DNA of 64,000 bases from Ichthyophis bannanicus (Eukaryota; Chordata; Amphibia; Gymnophiona; Ichthyophiidae). Positions 46,070-56,501 of this stretch are shown in pieces; the first letter of the stretch is position 1; every line of letters starts with the position of its first letter. The notes beneath the pieces are model-generated. The model was given only the letters and a program-made list of their open reading frames with translations. It was not told the origin of the DNA and did no database searches. The position numbers were made by a program, and so were the translations under genes. The stretch lies in the NCBI GenBank assembly GCA_033557465.1, contig CM066048.1:17832305-17896304 (forward strand). The letters run 5' to 3'.

Positions 46070-47259
46070 GGCCAATGTGGGGCTATGAGAATCATATGGC
46101 CTCTGTCTCTCTGAAGCTTGAATAAAGTTCTGGGAATTAGGGGAATGGGTGAGAAGGCATACAGAAAGTCCCGACCCCAATGGAGGAGGAAGGCATCCCT
46201 GGCCTGACAACCCTGAGCCGGAATTCTGGAACAGAACCAGGGAAGTTTGGCATTCAGCGGACTTGCAAAGAGGTCTATGTCCGGGGTTCCCCAAAATTGG
46301 AAACTTTTGGCCACCTGGTCTGCATGGAGAGACCATTCATTTGGAAGCAGAACTCGACTGAGTCTGTCTGCCCAAGAGTTTTGAATGCCTGGAAGGTACA
46401 CTGCAAGGAGATGAATCTGATGCTCTCTGGCGAAGGCCCAAAGTCGCAAAGCTTCGTTGCAGAGCGACCGAGAGCCTGTTCCACCCTGCTTGTTCACATA
46501 TAACATGGCTACCTGGTTGTCCGTTTGAATTAGGACAGTTTTGTAGCTGAGTTGGGTGTGAAACACTCGAAGAGCAAGAAAGGTTGCTCTGAGCTCTAGG
46601 AGATTGATGTGTAGATCGGTCTCCTGTGGAGTCCAGGAACCCTGGGTAGAGAGGCCTTGCAAATGGGCTCCCCAACCCACCTGTGAGGCATCTGTTGTTA
46701 GAGTTACTTGGGGTGGGGTTTGCTGAAAAGGGGACCCCACCAACAGATTCTGGGGTGACTGCCACCATTGGAGAGACAAAATAAGACGATCTGAGGTTGG
46801 TATTTTGTCTGACAGGCAACCTGACACCTGAGTCCACTGAGTGGATAGAGTCCACTGGGCTGCCCTCATACGGAGGCGGGCATAAGGGACCACATGCACG
46901 GTGGATGCCATGTGGCCTAGCAACTGTAACATTTCCCGAGCAGTGAGGTGAGACTTTAGCATTGCTTGGGAAGCTAAGTGCACAATGCGAAGGCAGCGGG
47001 ACTGTGGAAGATAGGCCCTTGTCTGTCTGGTATCCAGCAGGGCTCCTATGAACTCTAGAGACTGAGTGGGAGCTAGGTTGGATTTTGGGAAGTTTATGAC
47101 AAGTCCCAAATATTGGAGGATACGCATTGTGCGAGATAGGGAAATCCTGGCCTCTGGCTCTGATGGGGCTCGAATGAACCAATCGTCCAAGTAAGGGAAG
47201 ACGAATATTTTCAGGGTGCGGAGAAATGCTGCCACCACAGCCATGCATTTTGTGAACAC
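46066..47259 (-). pseudogene. DIRS-F reverse transcriptase (C-terminal half), RNase H and Dam-like segment
   Basis: Open for 397 residues. YLDDWFIRAPSE carries the catalytic Asp pair; LEFIGALLDTRQTRAYLP is the thumb side; LLGHMASTVHVVP the connection. RNase H: LTTDASQVGWGAHL (first Asp), INLLELRATFLAL (Glu), IQTDNQVAMLYVNKQGG (Asp) and WADRLSR (final Asp). The end, DIDLFASPLNAKLPWFCSR and LIAPHWP, is the segment compared with Dam methyltransferases; the usual YAFPP is YAFSP here. The N-terminal half (47799-48429) is separated by a CR1 tail insertion, so no functional enzyme can be made. Confidence 0.87.
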
Positions 47260-47302
47260 CCTTGGTGCCGAGGCCAGGCCAAAAGGAAGAACTCTGTATT
47301 GG

Positions 47303-47798
47303 TAGGCTAAAAAGGTTAGGGCTCTTTAACCTGGAAAAGAGACGGCTGAGGGGAGATATGATAGAAGTCTATAAATTAATGAACAGAGTGGAACTGGTAA
47401 ACGTAGATCGATTGTTTACCTTATCAGAATATAGAAAGACTAGGGGACATGCAATGAAGCTACAGGGTAAACTATTTAAGACTAATAAAAGAAAATATTT
47501 TTTCACTCAACGTGTAATCAAACTCTGGAATTTGTTACCGGAGGATGTAGTAAAAGCTGTTAGTGTAGCTGGGTTTAAAAAAGGTTTGGACAAGTTCCTG
47601 GAGGAAAGGTCCATAAACCATTATTAAGAAGTGACCGAAGATATCAATGCTTGACCCAGTACAAGCATTGTGGAACTTGTGTCTCTTGGGGAAACTGCTA
47701 GGTACATATGACCTAGATTGGCCACTGTTGGAAACAGAATACTGGGCTTGATGGACCTTGGTCTGACCCAGTATGGCATATCTTATGTTCTTATGTTC
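47303..47798 (+). mobile_element. CR1 LINE 3' end (about 500 bp) inserted in DIRS-F RT
   Basis: Encodes the RT C-terminus [20 protein letters not shown], then YKLMNRVELVNVDRLFTLSE and FKKGLDKFLEE to about 47627, then the 3' UTR ending TTATGTTCTTATGTTC. It is opposite in orientation to the host element and interrupts RT just before the LPFGLASAP motif. Well preserved, so a young insertion. Confidence 0.87.
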
Positions 47799-48429
47799 CC
47801 TTGAAATAGAAAGCGAAGAAACCTTCGGTGAGTTGGATGGATGAGAACATGAGTGTATGCATCCTTGAGATCTAGAGAACAAAGCCAGTCCTGACTCTGA
47901 AGGTATGGCAGTAGAGTTCCCAGAGAAATCATTTTGAATTTCTCTTTGAACAGGAATTTGTTCAATTCTCTGAGGTCCAAAATGGGTCTGTGCCCTCCTG
48001 TTTTCTTTGGAATAAGGAAAAAGGGGGAATAACCCTGCACCTTGTTGATGAATAGGTACTTCTTCTATTACCCCTTGGGCAAGAAGCAGACTGACCTCAT
48101 GATCTAACTGGGAGTTGAGAGAGGTCTTACCATTGTAGGAGGGGGCATGCTGAGGAAGTGAAGCTTGTATCCCTCTCTTACAATGGACAGAGTCCAACTT
48201 TCTGCTGTTATCTGCCCCCATCTGGGGGCAAAATAACATAACCTTCCTGGAATGGTGGCAGGCTCTGGCCCGTTCAGGGCCAGGAAGACAAAGTTCTCTA
48301 GATGGGAGTCAAAGCCCCTGTGGAGGCTGAGTCTGCTGAGCCGGTTGAGGCTTAGCAGCCTTTGTTTTTCTTTGTTTAAGTTGTTGCTGACCCTTTTGGG
48401 CAGACTGACCTGAACGATGCCCTTGCTGG
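47799..48429 (-). pseudogene. DIRS-F reverse transcriptase, N-terminal half
   Basis: FLIPKKTGGHRPILDLRELN, then SLDLKDAYTHVLIHPTH (motif A) and FLRFLFQGN at the CR1 boundary. Its upstream side (FLALNGPEPATIPGRLCYFA) overlaps or follows the basic tail of Gag, in the order also seen in copy E. The hAT insertion at 48430 separates it from Gag. Confidence 0.82.
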
Positions 48430-48888
48430 CAGGGGTGGCCCAAGGGGGGTGCGGGGCCATGTGCGGAGATTAATTGCGGGTCTCATTTGCATAGGGAGCC
48501 TCATTTGCATAAATACTTGCATAATGTTAACATGCATTTTTAGTAAACATGCTTCTTAATGAGTGTCTGGATAAAGAAAGACTAATAGATTTCTACGTTA
48601 CTATATTCCAGTGCCAACCGCCAGGCCCATTAGGAAGTACTATAAACACTGACCTTTTAGAACTCATAGCAAATCCACCATATCATAACAGCTCTGCCAG
48701 GACTTACAAAGCACCAAACCCTACCTATCAAAAGTCAACACTGCAAATATTAAACCAATACATCTCAGAGAATACCAATGCATCTCCTACTGGGGAAAGA
48801 GAACAAGTGACATGGTCAAATAGAAACTACATGAACAGAATACCTCAGCTTGGGATGTACAACAACACTGGAGAAATAAAACTATAAA

Positions 48889-49083
48889 TTAATTTCCTCT
48901 TGTACTAAACAAAACACAAAAGACGTTAACGATGCACATTTCCCAGAGCTGATATATTCCAGTTAATAAATTCAAAATAAAGGAGTATTTTTCTACCTTT
49001 TGTTGCTTGTGCATTTTCTTTTCAGTTGCAATTGCTCCAGCCACTTTCTTCTGGTTTCTTCGTGTCTTCTGCGAGCTATCCAT
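48889..49083 (-). other. Possible first exon inside the hAT element, function unknown
   Basis: A basic N-terminus MDSSQKTRRNQKKVAGAIAT followed by EKKMHKQQK, then a GT (GTAGAAAAA) that could be a splice donor; beyond it the frame becomes hydrophobic and unconvincing. An opposite-strand frame at 48549-48887 (112 residues) is also unrecognised. Neither resembles a family known to me; either may be chance. Confidence 0.2.
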
Positions 49084-49369
49084 TTTCCTTTCTTCTCTTT
49101 TAGATATTTTTCCAAATTTTTTTCTACATCTGCTTTAACATACTGATTTTTCCTATTTTGCTCTTTCCTCCATTTCTTTCCTTATTCCTTTATCATCCAC
49201 TCAAATTTCAACCTTCCATTCCTAATCTCCTCTTACTCTTTGAATACCCGACCCATCGTAGACTTTCTTCCCTCCCACACAAAATATCTTTTTCCCCCTC
49301 CATTCTCATTCCCCATCCCTTTCTAGTCCTCCCCCAAAATCAGCTCCTTTATAGTTCTAGACCCACCCA

Positions 49370-50765
49370 GCATCTGCCCCCTTCTAGTCCCAGTCTCCCA
49401 AGCTTCCACATCAGCCCATTTCCAGTCCTAGCCTCCCATATGCTGTTTTCCAGTTCCATTCCAGCCCCCCATCAGCCCATTTCCACTCCAAGCTCCCCAT
49501 CAGCCCATTTCCAGCCCTTTTCCAACTCCCATCAGCCCATTTCCAGCCCTATTCCAACTCCCATCAGCCCACTTCTAATCCTATTCCAGCCCCCATCAGC
49601 CCATTTCCAGTCCTATTCCAGCCCATCACCCATTTGCAGTCCACGTTCCCCCCATCAGCCCATTTCTAGTCCTATCCTAGCTCCTCATCAGCCCATTTCC
49701 AGTCCTAGCCCCCAAATATGCTCTTTTCCAGTTCCATTCCAGTCCCCCATCAGTCCATTTCCACTCCACGCTCCCCCATCAGCTAATTTCCATTCCTAGC
49801 CCCCTCGTCAGCCCACTTCGCCCTATTCCAGCCCTTCATCAGCCCATTTCCAGTCCTAATCCAGCTCTTCATCAGCCCATTTCCAGTCCAAGTTCCCCCC
49901 CCACCATCACAGCCCATTTCGTCCATTCCTCCAACCATCACAGCCCATTTGCAGTCGTTCCCCCATCACAGCCCAATTGTAGTCCGTTCCCCCCATCACA
50001 GCCCATTTCCAGTCCGTTCCCCCCACCATCACAGCCCAATTGCAGTTCATTCCCCCCCCCACATCACAGCCCATTTCCAGTCTGTTCCCCCCCCACCATC
50101 ACAGCCCAATTGCAGTCCATTCCCCCCCCCACATCACAGCCTATTTCCAGTCTGTTCCCCCCCCACCATCACAGCCCTATTGCAGTTCATTCCCCCCCCC
50201 ACATCACAGCCCATTTCCAGTCTGTTCCCCCCCCACCATCACAGCCCAATTGCAGTCCATTCCCCCCCCCACATCACAGCCCATTTCCAGTCTGTTCCCC
50301 CCCCACCATCACAGCCCAATTGCAGTCCACTCCCCCCCCATCACAGCCCATTTCCAGTCTGTTCCCCCCATCACAGCCCATTTCCAGTCCGTTCCCCCTC
50401 CCCACCATCACAGCCCAATTGCAGTCCGTTCCCCCCCTCATCACAGCCCATTTCCAGTCCGTTCCCCCCCCCCCGCCCATCACAGCCCAATTGCAGTCCG
50501 TTCCCCCCCCATCACAGCCCATTTCCAGTCCATTTCCCCCCCCCGCCCATCACAGCCCATTTCCAGTCTGTTCCCCCGCCCATCACATCCTATTTGCAGT
50601 CCATTCCCCCCATCACAGCCCATTTCCAGTCTGTTCCCCCCATCACAGCCCATTTCCAGTCTGTTTCTCCCCCTGCCCATCACAGCCCAATTGCAGTCCG
50701 TTCCCCCCCCCCATCACAGCCCATTTCCAGTCTGTTCCCCCCCATCACAGCCCATCCAGTCCTAG
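49370..50765. repeat. CT-rich minisatellite, unit about 30-40 bp
   Basis: Dozens of units of the form CCCATCACAGCCCATTTCCA followed by GTCTGTTCCCCCC, ordered and homogeneous from about 49920 and more diverged to the left. The C runs vary from 4 to 10. All three + frames are open across it because the unit lacks stops; these are not genes. Confidence 0.93.
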
Positions 50766-50853
50766 CTGCCCCCCCTCCCTCCGAAGAGCCCCGCGCCGTC
50801 TAAGGGGCTGCAGAGGGAGCCGGGGAAGCCCGCGCGAGGCCCCAGCTCGCTCT

Positions 50854-51130
50854 GCACAGCCCGCCAGCGTGAAGAACCTTTACCTTCCCGCTGGCGGCTG
50901 TTTCAATGAAGCCACGAATGCTGGGAAAGGTTAAAGGCAATGCCCTTTAACCTCCCCTGGCATTCGCGGCTTCATTGAAACAGCCGCCAGTGTGAAGGTA
51001 AAGGCTCTTCATGCTGGCGGGCTGTGCAAAGGGAGCCGGGGCTTCCCCGGCTCCCTCTGCAGCCGTCCATTGAGCGAGAATGTGGTTCGCGCGGGGCCCT
51101 GTGCGAACAACATTCTCGCTCAATGGACGG
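50854..51130. repeat. Two hairpins near the right end of the hAT element
   Basis: Arms 50854-50939 and 50942-51027 (86 bp each, about 90% complementary, 2-base gap) form an almost loopless palindrome. Arms 51063-51083 and 51110-51130 (CCGTCCATTGAGCGAGAATG) are a perfect 21-bp pair with a GC-rich loop. Subterminal palindromes may be transposase-binding regions; inference. Confidence 0.85.
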
Positions 51131-51743
51131 GCCGGTCCTGCTTGCTGGTATAGGAGGGGTAGAACTTCTTCTTTCTAGTGAAGAATGGTTTTTTGTAGGA
51201 CTTTTTCCTTGCAGGATCAGCTGTAGATTTTGATAATCTATCCAAGGTGAGATTATCAGCATCTAGCTCATTAGCTTTCTCTTGCCAATTTTTGCCAAAG
51301 AGATTCTCTCCTGTGCAAGGAATATTCCCCAGTTTGTCCTGTACCCAAAGTTCCAAGTCAGATGCCTAGAGCCAGGCAATCCTACGTGCGCCTATGACAA
51401 TAGCAGAAGTTCTGCTTATGCACTCAAAACAATCAAAAGCTGCACGATTTACGAATTTGGAAACATCTTGAGCATGTTTGATAAGTACAAGATAATCCTG
51501 CCTCTTATCAGGGAGGAGAGGGCTCATGAGCTCTAGATCTCCTGTAACTTCCTTAAGAAACATTCCCATATATAAAATGTAGGAACTAATCCTGGCAGAA
51601 AGCACAGAGGCCTGGAAGGTTCAACGCCCAAAGGCATCAAGAGTTCTACATTCACGTCCTGGAGGATTAGATGCATGTCTTTTTGCACTCTTGATCCTTC
51701 TCATAGCTGATTTTTTGCACTCTTGATCCTTCTCATAGCTGAT

Positions 51744-51874
51744 TTTAAGATGTTCTATGTAAAACAAACTTCGCTTTGTTAATTGTTGTTATTTGTACAC
51801 CGCAACTGATCTCTGGAAGATGCGGTATAAAATGAGTGTTAAATAAATAAAAAATAAATAAATAACACCATGGA
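51744..51874 (+). mobile_element. L2 LINE 3' end fragment (about 130 bp)
   Basis: GTACACCGCAACTGATCTCTG, GATGCGGTATAAAATGAG and (AATA)n. It interrupts the Gag frame of copy F. Directly to its left a 32-bp piece of Gag is tandemly duplicated (51680-51743). Confidence 0.75.
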
Positions 51875-52547
51875 ATGGTGGGGCAGCTGAGTTTTTTGAA
51901 ATCCAGGACAGGGAGTAACTCGATACATGGTATTGAGCCTACGAGAATGAGGAGAAGTGGTGAGAGGTGTTTCCCACATCCTTAGCATGAGATCATGCAA
52001 GATCTCATGAATAGGCAAAGTAGCTGCCTCTTTGGGAGCTTTAGGATACTGTCAAATCTCCAATTCCTTTGCCCTAGGCTCTGTTTCAGGAGCTACTGTG
52101 ATGGAAAGACCTCGAGCCACATCCCGGATAAAATCCTGAAAGGATATATCCTCTGGAGGAGACATCCTACGTTTAGGAGAGGAAGAATCCTCAGGAAGAA
52201 GTACTTTGGTATCGACAGAGCTGTCAGAGTCTTATTTATTTATTTATTTATTTAGTAAACATTTGTATACCGCCGCTTCCTACGATCAGCCGCGGTTACT
52301 TTACAGAATCATCATGTATCGTACAATACAATGAATTTTTAGAGTACAATTTTGATTTTGGCAGAGATTTGCATATCACACGAAATAGAGACTAGATACT
52401 TTTCATAATTTTAAATAAACATTCGATTCAAGGGTACGAGGGTGGGGGATACAATATACATATATACATGATTACCTATCGGTCGTCAAATGCTTCATTT
52501 GTTCCAAGTGTCATTAGAAGATAACTGGTTGTGGTAAGGTGCTGCAA

Positions 52548-55500
52548 TTAGGTTGGGTTGTAGAATGTCTGAAATAAATGCGTTTTGAGGTTCCTTCTGA
52601 ATTCAATAAGGCTATTTGTCATTCGGAGCTCAGGAGGGAGCTGGTTCCAGTGGATCGGTGCTACATAGGTGAATGCTCTGTTGCTCGTTTCTGTTTTAAC
52701 AGATCTCATGCTGGTAGGGACACAGAGCGTGTTAAGATGTATGGTTCTTCTGTTCCTGTTGTGTGTTTGCTTAGTGATTAGGTTGTCAAGGTATGAGGGA
52801 GCAATATTGTGTATGAGTTTAAAAGTTGTTATGAGTATTTTGTAGATGATGCGGGCGGCTACTGGGAGCCAATGTAGTTCCATAAGCACTGGCGTTATGT
52901 GGTCCGTGACGTTTTTTTCCATGATGATTCTTGCAGCAACATTTTGGGCCATTTGTAAGATATTTAGGGTGTTCTTCGGGAGGCCTTGTAAAATGGCGTT
53001 GCAGTAGTCCAGGTGAGGAATGATTAGCGCTTGAGCGACAGTCCTGAAGTCTGATTTTTCTAGGATACTGCGAAGTGGTTGTAGAACTTTCAATTTGTAA
53101 AATATGGCTCGGTTGATTGTTCGGAGATGTTTATCCATCTTAAGGTTGTTGTCTATTAGGACCCCTAGGTATTTTATTGCAGGCTTTGCATGGTAAATGT
53201 TTTTGTTGAGGGTTACTGTAGTGGGTGGGTCGAAATTAGTTTTTTTGGAGATAAACATGACCTCTGTTTTCTTGTGGTTTATTGACATGTTGTTTTGTTG
53301 AAGCCATGTTTGTAACATGTCAAGGCATTTTTCTAGGGGAGTGAAATCCGGCTGTGCTGCGTTTAGGCGTGTGTACAGCATCACATCGTCAGCATAGATG
53401 TGGTAGTTGATGTTGCACCTCTGAAAGATTTCACAGATTGGTTTTATGTACAGGTTGAAAAGTAGTGATGACAAGGCAGATCCTTGCGGGATGCCCTGTG
53501 TTTGGGGGAAGGCATCAGCTTTATCGTTGTTGAATAGGACTTGTTGCATCCTGTTGGAGATGTATGATGCAAACCATTTTAGGGGGGTCCCTGTTATACC
53601 TATTGATGATAGTCGTTTTAAGAGGGTGCTGTGATGTACTGTATCAAATGCTGCCGAGATGTCTATAAATACAAGTATGAACATGTCCTGTTTGTTCTCA
53701 AGGCCCCTGAGGAGGTTGTCGAGGAGTGCTAGCAGAAGGGTTTCTACTCCGTGATGTTGGCGGAAACCATATTGATGTATGTCTAGGGCTTTCCTATCGT
53801 CAATGTGATCTTGCAGCTGCTGCTGCACCGCTTTTTCAATGGTTTTTGCTAAGAAAGATATACTCGATATTGGCCTATATGACGCGGGGTCGCTTTTGTT
53901 GAGCGATCTGTTCTTTAAGATGGGCCTAATGAGTGATCTCTTGAGATAGGCAGGCATTTCACCTTGATGAAGTGATTGATTGACAATGTGGGTGATAGGA
54001 TTTGCTATTTCATTTTTGGTTGCTTTTATCCATGCTGCAGGGCATGGGTCAAGAGGGGAGGTGGTGGATTTTAAATTGGTTATAATGTTTATGACCTGTT
54101 TTTTGTTTAATTGGTGGAAAGTGTTCCATTCTGCAGCCGATTCCTTATGAGGGACCGTGTTGGCTTCCTGAGAGGTGAGTGCTAAAGACATCCTGTGATC
54201 CGTGACTGTGGGTACTTGCGGATTAAGTTTCTTGGCGTAGTGGTCTGCAAGCGTCTGGGAACTGATTTCGTCGGTCCAACCGGTGTCCTGGAGGGTTTTG
54301 GTGAGAGATTTGACAATCTCAAATAGTTCTCTGGGTCTGTTGATGGCTTTATTAAGTAGTTTAGTGTGGTGATTCTTTTTTGCCTGGTTGACCTCATTCT
54401 TGTATTCCATGAGTAGTGTTAGGTACAGTCGTTTGCATTCCTGGGTTTGTGCTTTCCTCCATTTTTTCTCTAACTTGCGTATTTCCCTCTTCATCTTGCA
54501 TAATGTAGGGGAATACCAGGGTTCAGATCTTGTTCTTGTTGGTGCGTTTGTGGTTTTCCAGTTTGGACTTGCTGCTGCTTCGATCCTTGAGTTCCATGTG
54601 TCTACAAGCTTGTCTAGGTCCGTGAGAGTGTAATCGAAGCCCGAGGATATAGATGCCACCAGTGTTTCACTGTTGAATTTTCGGAACTTCCTTTGTGGTA
54701 TTTTTGTGTCGGCTTGGGGTTTCTCCTTTGTGGTTGGTATTTGGATTTCCAGTTCAATTAGGTAGTGGTCAGACCAGGGGACTTGTGTTACTCGGGTTTT
54801 AGGTTGTTGCATTTCATTCAGTTTAGTGTTGGATGATATGAACACTAGATCTAGGGTGTTGCCTTTGATATGAGTGGCTTCCTGAATGATTTGGTTGAAT
54901 CCGAGCTGGTCCATTGCTTCAAGGAAGGTATCGGCCTGGCTGCGCGGTATGGAGGGAAGGTTCAGGTCTCCCAGGATAATTCGCTGTTTCTTTGGTGCAG
55001 AGGTTGAGATAGTTTCAAGTGCAGTGGCCAGGTTGTCGTGCTGGGGTGTGGGGGGTCTGTAGATTAAGCATATTGCTAATGTTTTGTTCTCAATCCTAAG
55101 TATATCTATGCCCTCAGAAGGAGCTAGGGATGCGTTCGTTAAAAGAAGGGAGGATCTGGCGAGGATTAGGACTCCCCCACCTCTTCTGTTAGGACGTGGG
55201 CAGTTGAAGATAGTGTAGTCAGGTTGCGTGAGTTGGTTTACTATTACTGGATCAGTGTCTGTGAGCCATGTTTCGGTGATGCATAGAATATCAGGTTTGT
55301 TGTCAGTCATGATGTTGTGTATGACGTGTGTTTTATTTCTAATAGATCTGGCGTTGATGAGGCATATCGTGATGGTGGATTGCGGGTATGGTTGTGTGTG
55401 TTTGCTTTTATGAGTTGAGGCTGTTGGCTTCCGTTGCTTCCTTTTTGGTTTGGATCTGCATTCATTACGTGGTTTGTCAGGGGTTTTAGATAGTGCGTTT

Positions 55501-55718
55501 TGGTTTGTTTTATGGCTTTCCATGACTGGGTCCGTGTATCTAGTGATGAGCATGGGGATAATTGGCAGGAGTACTGGGCTATGGATAAATATTGGTTGCC
55601 ATAATATTGTCTGGTAGTGTGGTGTGTGTTGTATATATGCGTTTGTGGCAAGCGTTAGGCAGAAGCAGAAAGTGATGATTGTGGTGATGAGTGCCATGAT
55701 GTGAAAAACCAGATTCAA
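52548..55718 (-). CDS. L2 LINE ORF2: endonuclease-reverse transcriptase, 1056 residues, intact
   Basis: Residues 1-60 have two hydrophobic stretches (MALITTIITFCFCLTLATNA and WQPIFIHSPVLLPIIPMLI), then a basic linker. APE-type endonuclease about 115-330: LINARSIRNK, DILCITETWLTDTDP (catalytic Glu), NRRGGGVLIL, LIYRPP, ILGDLNLPSI and SDHYLIELEI. Reverse transcriptase about 540-860: STTSPLDPCPAAWIK, RPISSISFLAKTIEK, GFRQHHGVETLL, FIDISAAFDTVHH (motif A), IPQGSALSSLLFNLY (motif B), YHIYADDVMLYT (motif C). The C-terminus has LHWLPVAARIIYKIL as in other L2 elements. Function: nicks DNA and reverse transcribes the element RNA at the nick. No stops or frameshifts, and all catalytic residues visible, so it could be active. 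No second upstream reading frame was recognised. Confidence 0.93.
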   Translation of the reverse strand: MNLVFHIMALITTIITFCFCLTLATNAYIQHTPHYQTILWQPIFIHSPVLLPIIPMLITRYTDPVMESHKTNQNALSKTPDKPRNECRSKPKRKQRKPTASTHKSKHTQPYPQSTITICLINARSIRNKTHVIHNIMTDNKPDILCITETWLTDTDPVIVNQLTQPDYTIFNCPRPNRRGGGVLILARSSLLLTNASLAPSEGIDILRIENKTLAICLIYRPPTPQHDNLATALETISTSAPKKQRIILGDLNLPSIPRSQADTFLEAMDQLGFNQIIQEATHIKGNTLDLVFISSNTKLNEMQQPKTRVTQVPWSDHYLIELEIQIPTTKEKPQADTKIPQRKFRKFNSETLVASISSGFDYTLTDLDKLVDTWNSRIEAAASPNWKTTNAPTRTRSEPWYSPTLCKMKREIRKLEKKWRKAQTQECKRLYLTLLMEYKNEVNQAKKNHHTKLLNKAINRPRELFEIVKSLTKTLQDTGWTDEISSQTLADHYAKKLNPQVPTVTDHRMSLALTSQEANTVPHKESAAEWNTFHQLNKKQVINIITNLKSTTSPLDPCPAAWIKATKNEIANPITHIVNQSLHQGEMPAYLKRSLIRPILKNRSLNKSDPASYRPISSISFLAKTIEKAVQQQLQDHIDDRKALDIHQYGFRQHHGVETLLLALLDNLLRGLENKQDMFILVFIDISAAFDTVHHSTLLKRLSSIGITGTPLKWFASYISNRMQQVLFNNDKADAFPQTQGIPQGSALSSLLFNLYIKPICEIFQRCNINYHIYADDVMLYTRLNAAQPDFTPLEKCLDMLQTWLQQNNMSINHKKTEVMFISKKTNFDPPTTVTLNKNIYHAKPAIKYLGVLIDNNLKMDKHLRTINRAIFYKLKVLQPLRSILEKSDFRTVAQALIIPHLDYCNAILQGLPKNTLNILQMAQNVAARIIMEKNVTDHITPVLMELHWLPVAARIIYKILITTFKLIHNIAPSYLDNLITKQTHNRNRRTIHLNTLCVPTSMRSVKTETSNRAFTYVAPIHWNQLPPELRMTNSLIEFRRNLKTHLFQTFYNPT

Positions 55719-55726
55719 AATGTAAT

Positions 55727-55945
55727 GCTATTGGATGTCACAGACTTACGTAGATTCAAATGCAATATTATTGGATGTCACAGACTTACGTAGATTCAAA
55801 TGCAATATTATTGGATGTCACAGACTTATGCAGTTTCAAATGCAAATATTATTGGATGTCACAGACTTATGCAGTTTCAAATGCAAATATTATTGGATGT
55901 CACAGACTTATGCAGTTTCAAAATGCAAATATTATTGAATGTCAT
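55727..55945 (-). promoter_or_regulatory. 40-41-bp tandem array in the L2 5' UTR, with CCAAT and octamer motifs
   Basis: Five full units and a partial one (TTGGATGTCACAGACTTA at 55731, 55771, 55811, 55852, 55893). Each has ATTGGATGTCA (CCAAT box on the element's sense strand). Three carry ATGCAAAT, the POU octamer (55840-55847, 55881-55888, 55923-55930). Lies directly upstream of the ORF2 start. Regulatory role inferred. Confidence 0.6.
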
Positions 55946-56501
55946 AGACTTTCTGGTAAGGCTAGATAAGAGTGATCATTGACAATATAGTAGAATACAC
56001 TGCATACTATGAGATATTTGCCACATTCTGATACAATGGAAATACTCTCTATAACGTTTGGATAGACTAGCTATATCGGAAGTGACTAGCTATATCGGAA
56101 GTGGTTCAGTGGTTAAGCTGTGGTTAAGGTTAAGTATGTAGTTCCGCAGTGAAGAGTTTACCTGGTCAGGTGTGTTGGGGCTAGTAGGCGTAGCTGGTGT
56201 GCTCAACCTGTGTTCAAGGGAGCTCTTGTTGGATGGTGTTGTTCCTTCGTTGTTCAGTTGGTACATGGGAGACGCGTTGTAGATGGTAAATTGTGCCGGC
56301 GAGCTCAGACCCGGATAGGGGAGCTCGAGCCAGGTGAGGTTGCAAGCGCCTTGCTTTTGGTTGTGTTCTCGTATGTGTCTCTAAGTTCCGGTTGTACGTT
56401 TGTGTTTCCTTTTTGGGCCTGTCGGGCCGCGCCTAAGGGCCACGCCAAAGGGCCCTCTGGCGAGGCCCTCAGGCGCGGGCCCGCCAGGCGCGGGCGCGCC
56501 C

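Larger units (their letters stand above)
48430..51140. mobile_element. 2.7-kb hAT-type DNA transposon, composite, inserted in DIRS-F
   Basis: Flanked by a perfect 8-bp duplication CTTGCTGG (48422-48429 and 51141-51148). Ends CAGGGGTGGCCCAAGG and GGGCCGGTCCTG are imperfect inverted repeats of hAT type. Inside: about 450 bp of unrecognised sequence with short frames on both strands, a CT-rich minisatellite (49370-50765) and two hairpins next to the right end. No recognisable hAT transposase (no RxxxRC-HxH or catalytic blocks seen), so it is probably non-autonomous. Confidence 0.85.

Noticed and set aside
49949..50934. Long overlapping open frames (241-284 residues) in all three + frames
   Set aside because: They run through a minisatellite whose unit has no stop in any frame; Pro/Ser/His repeats with three frames open at once indicate an artefact, not a gene.
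55727..55945. CRISPR-like repeat array
   Set aside because: Contiguous tandem units without unique spacers, in eukaryotic LINE sequence.
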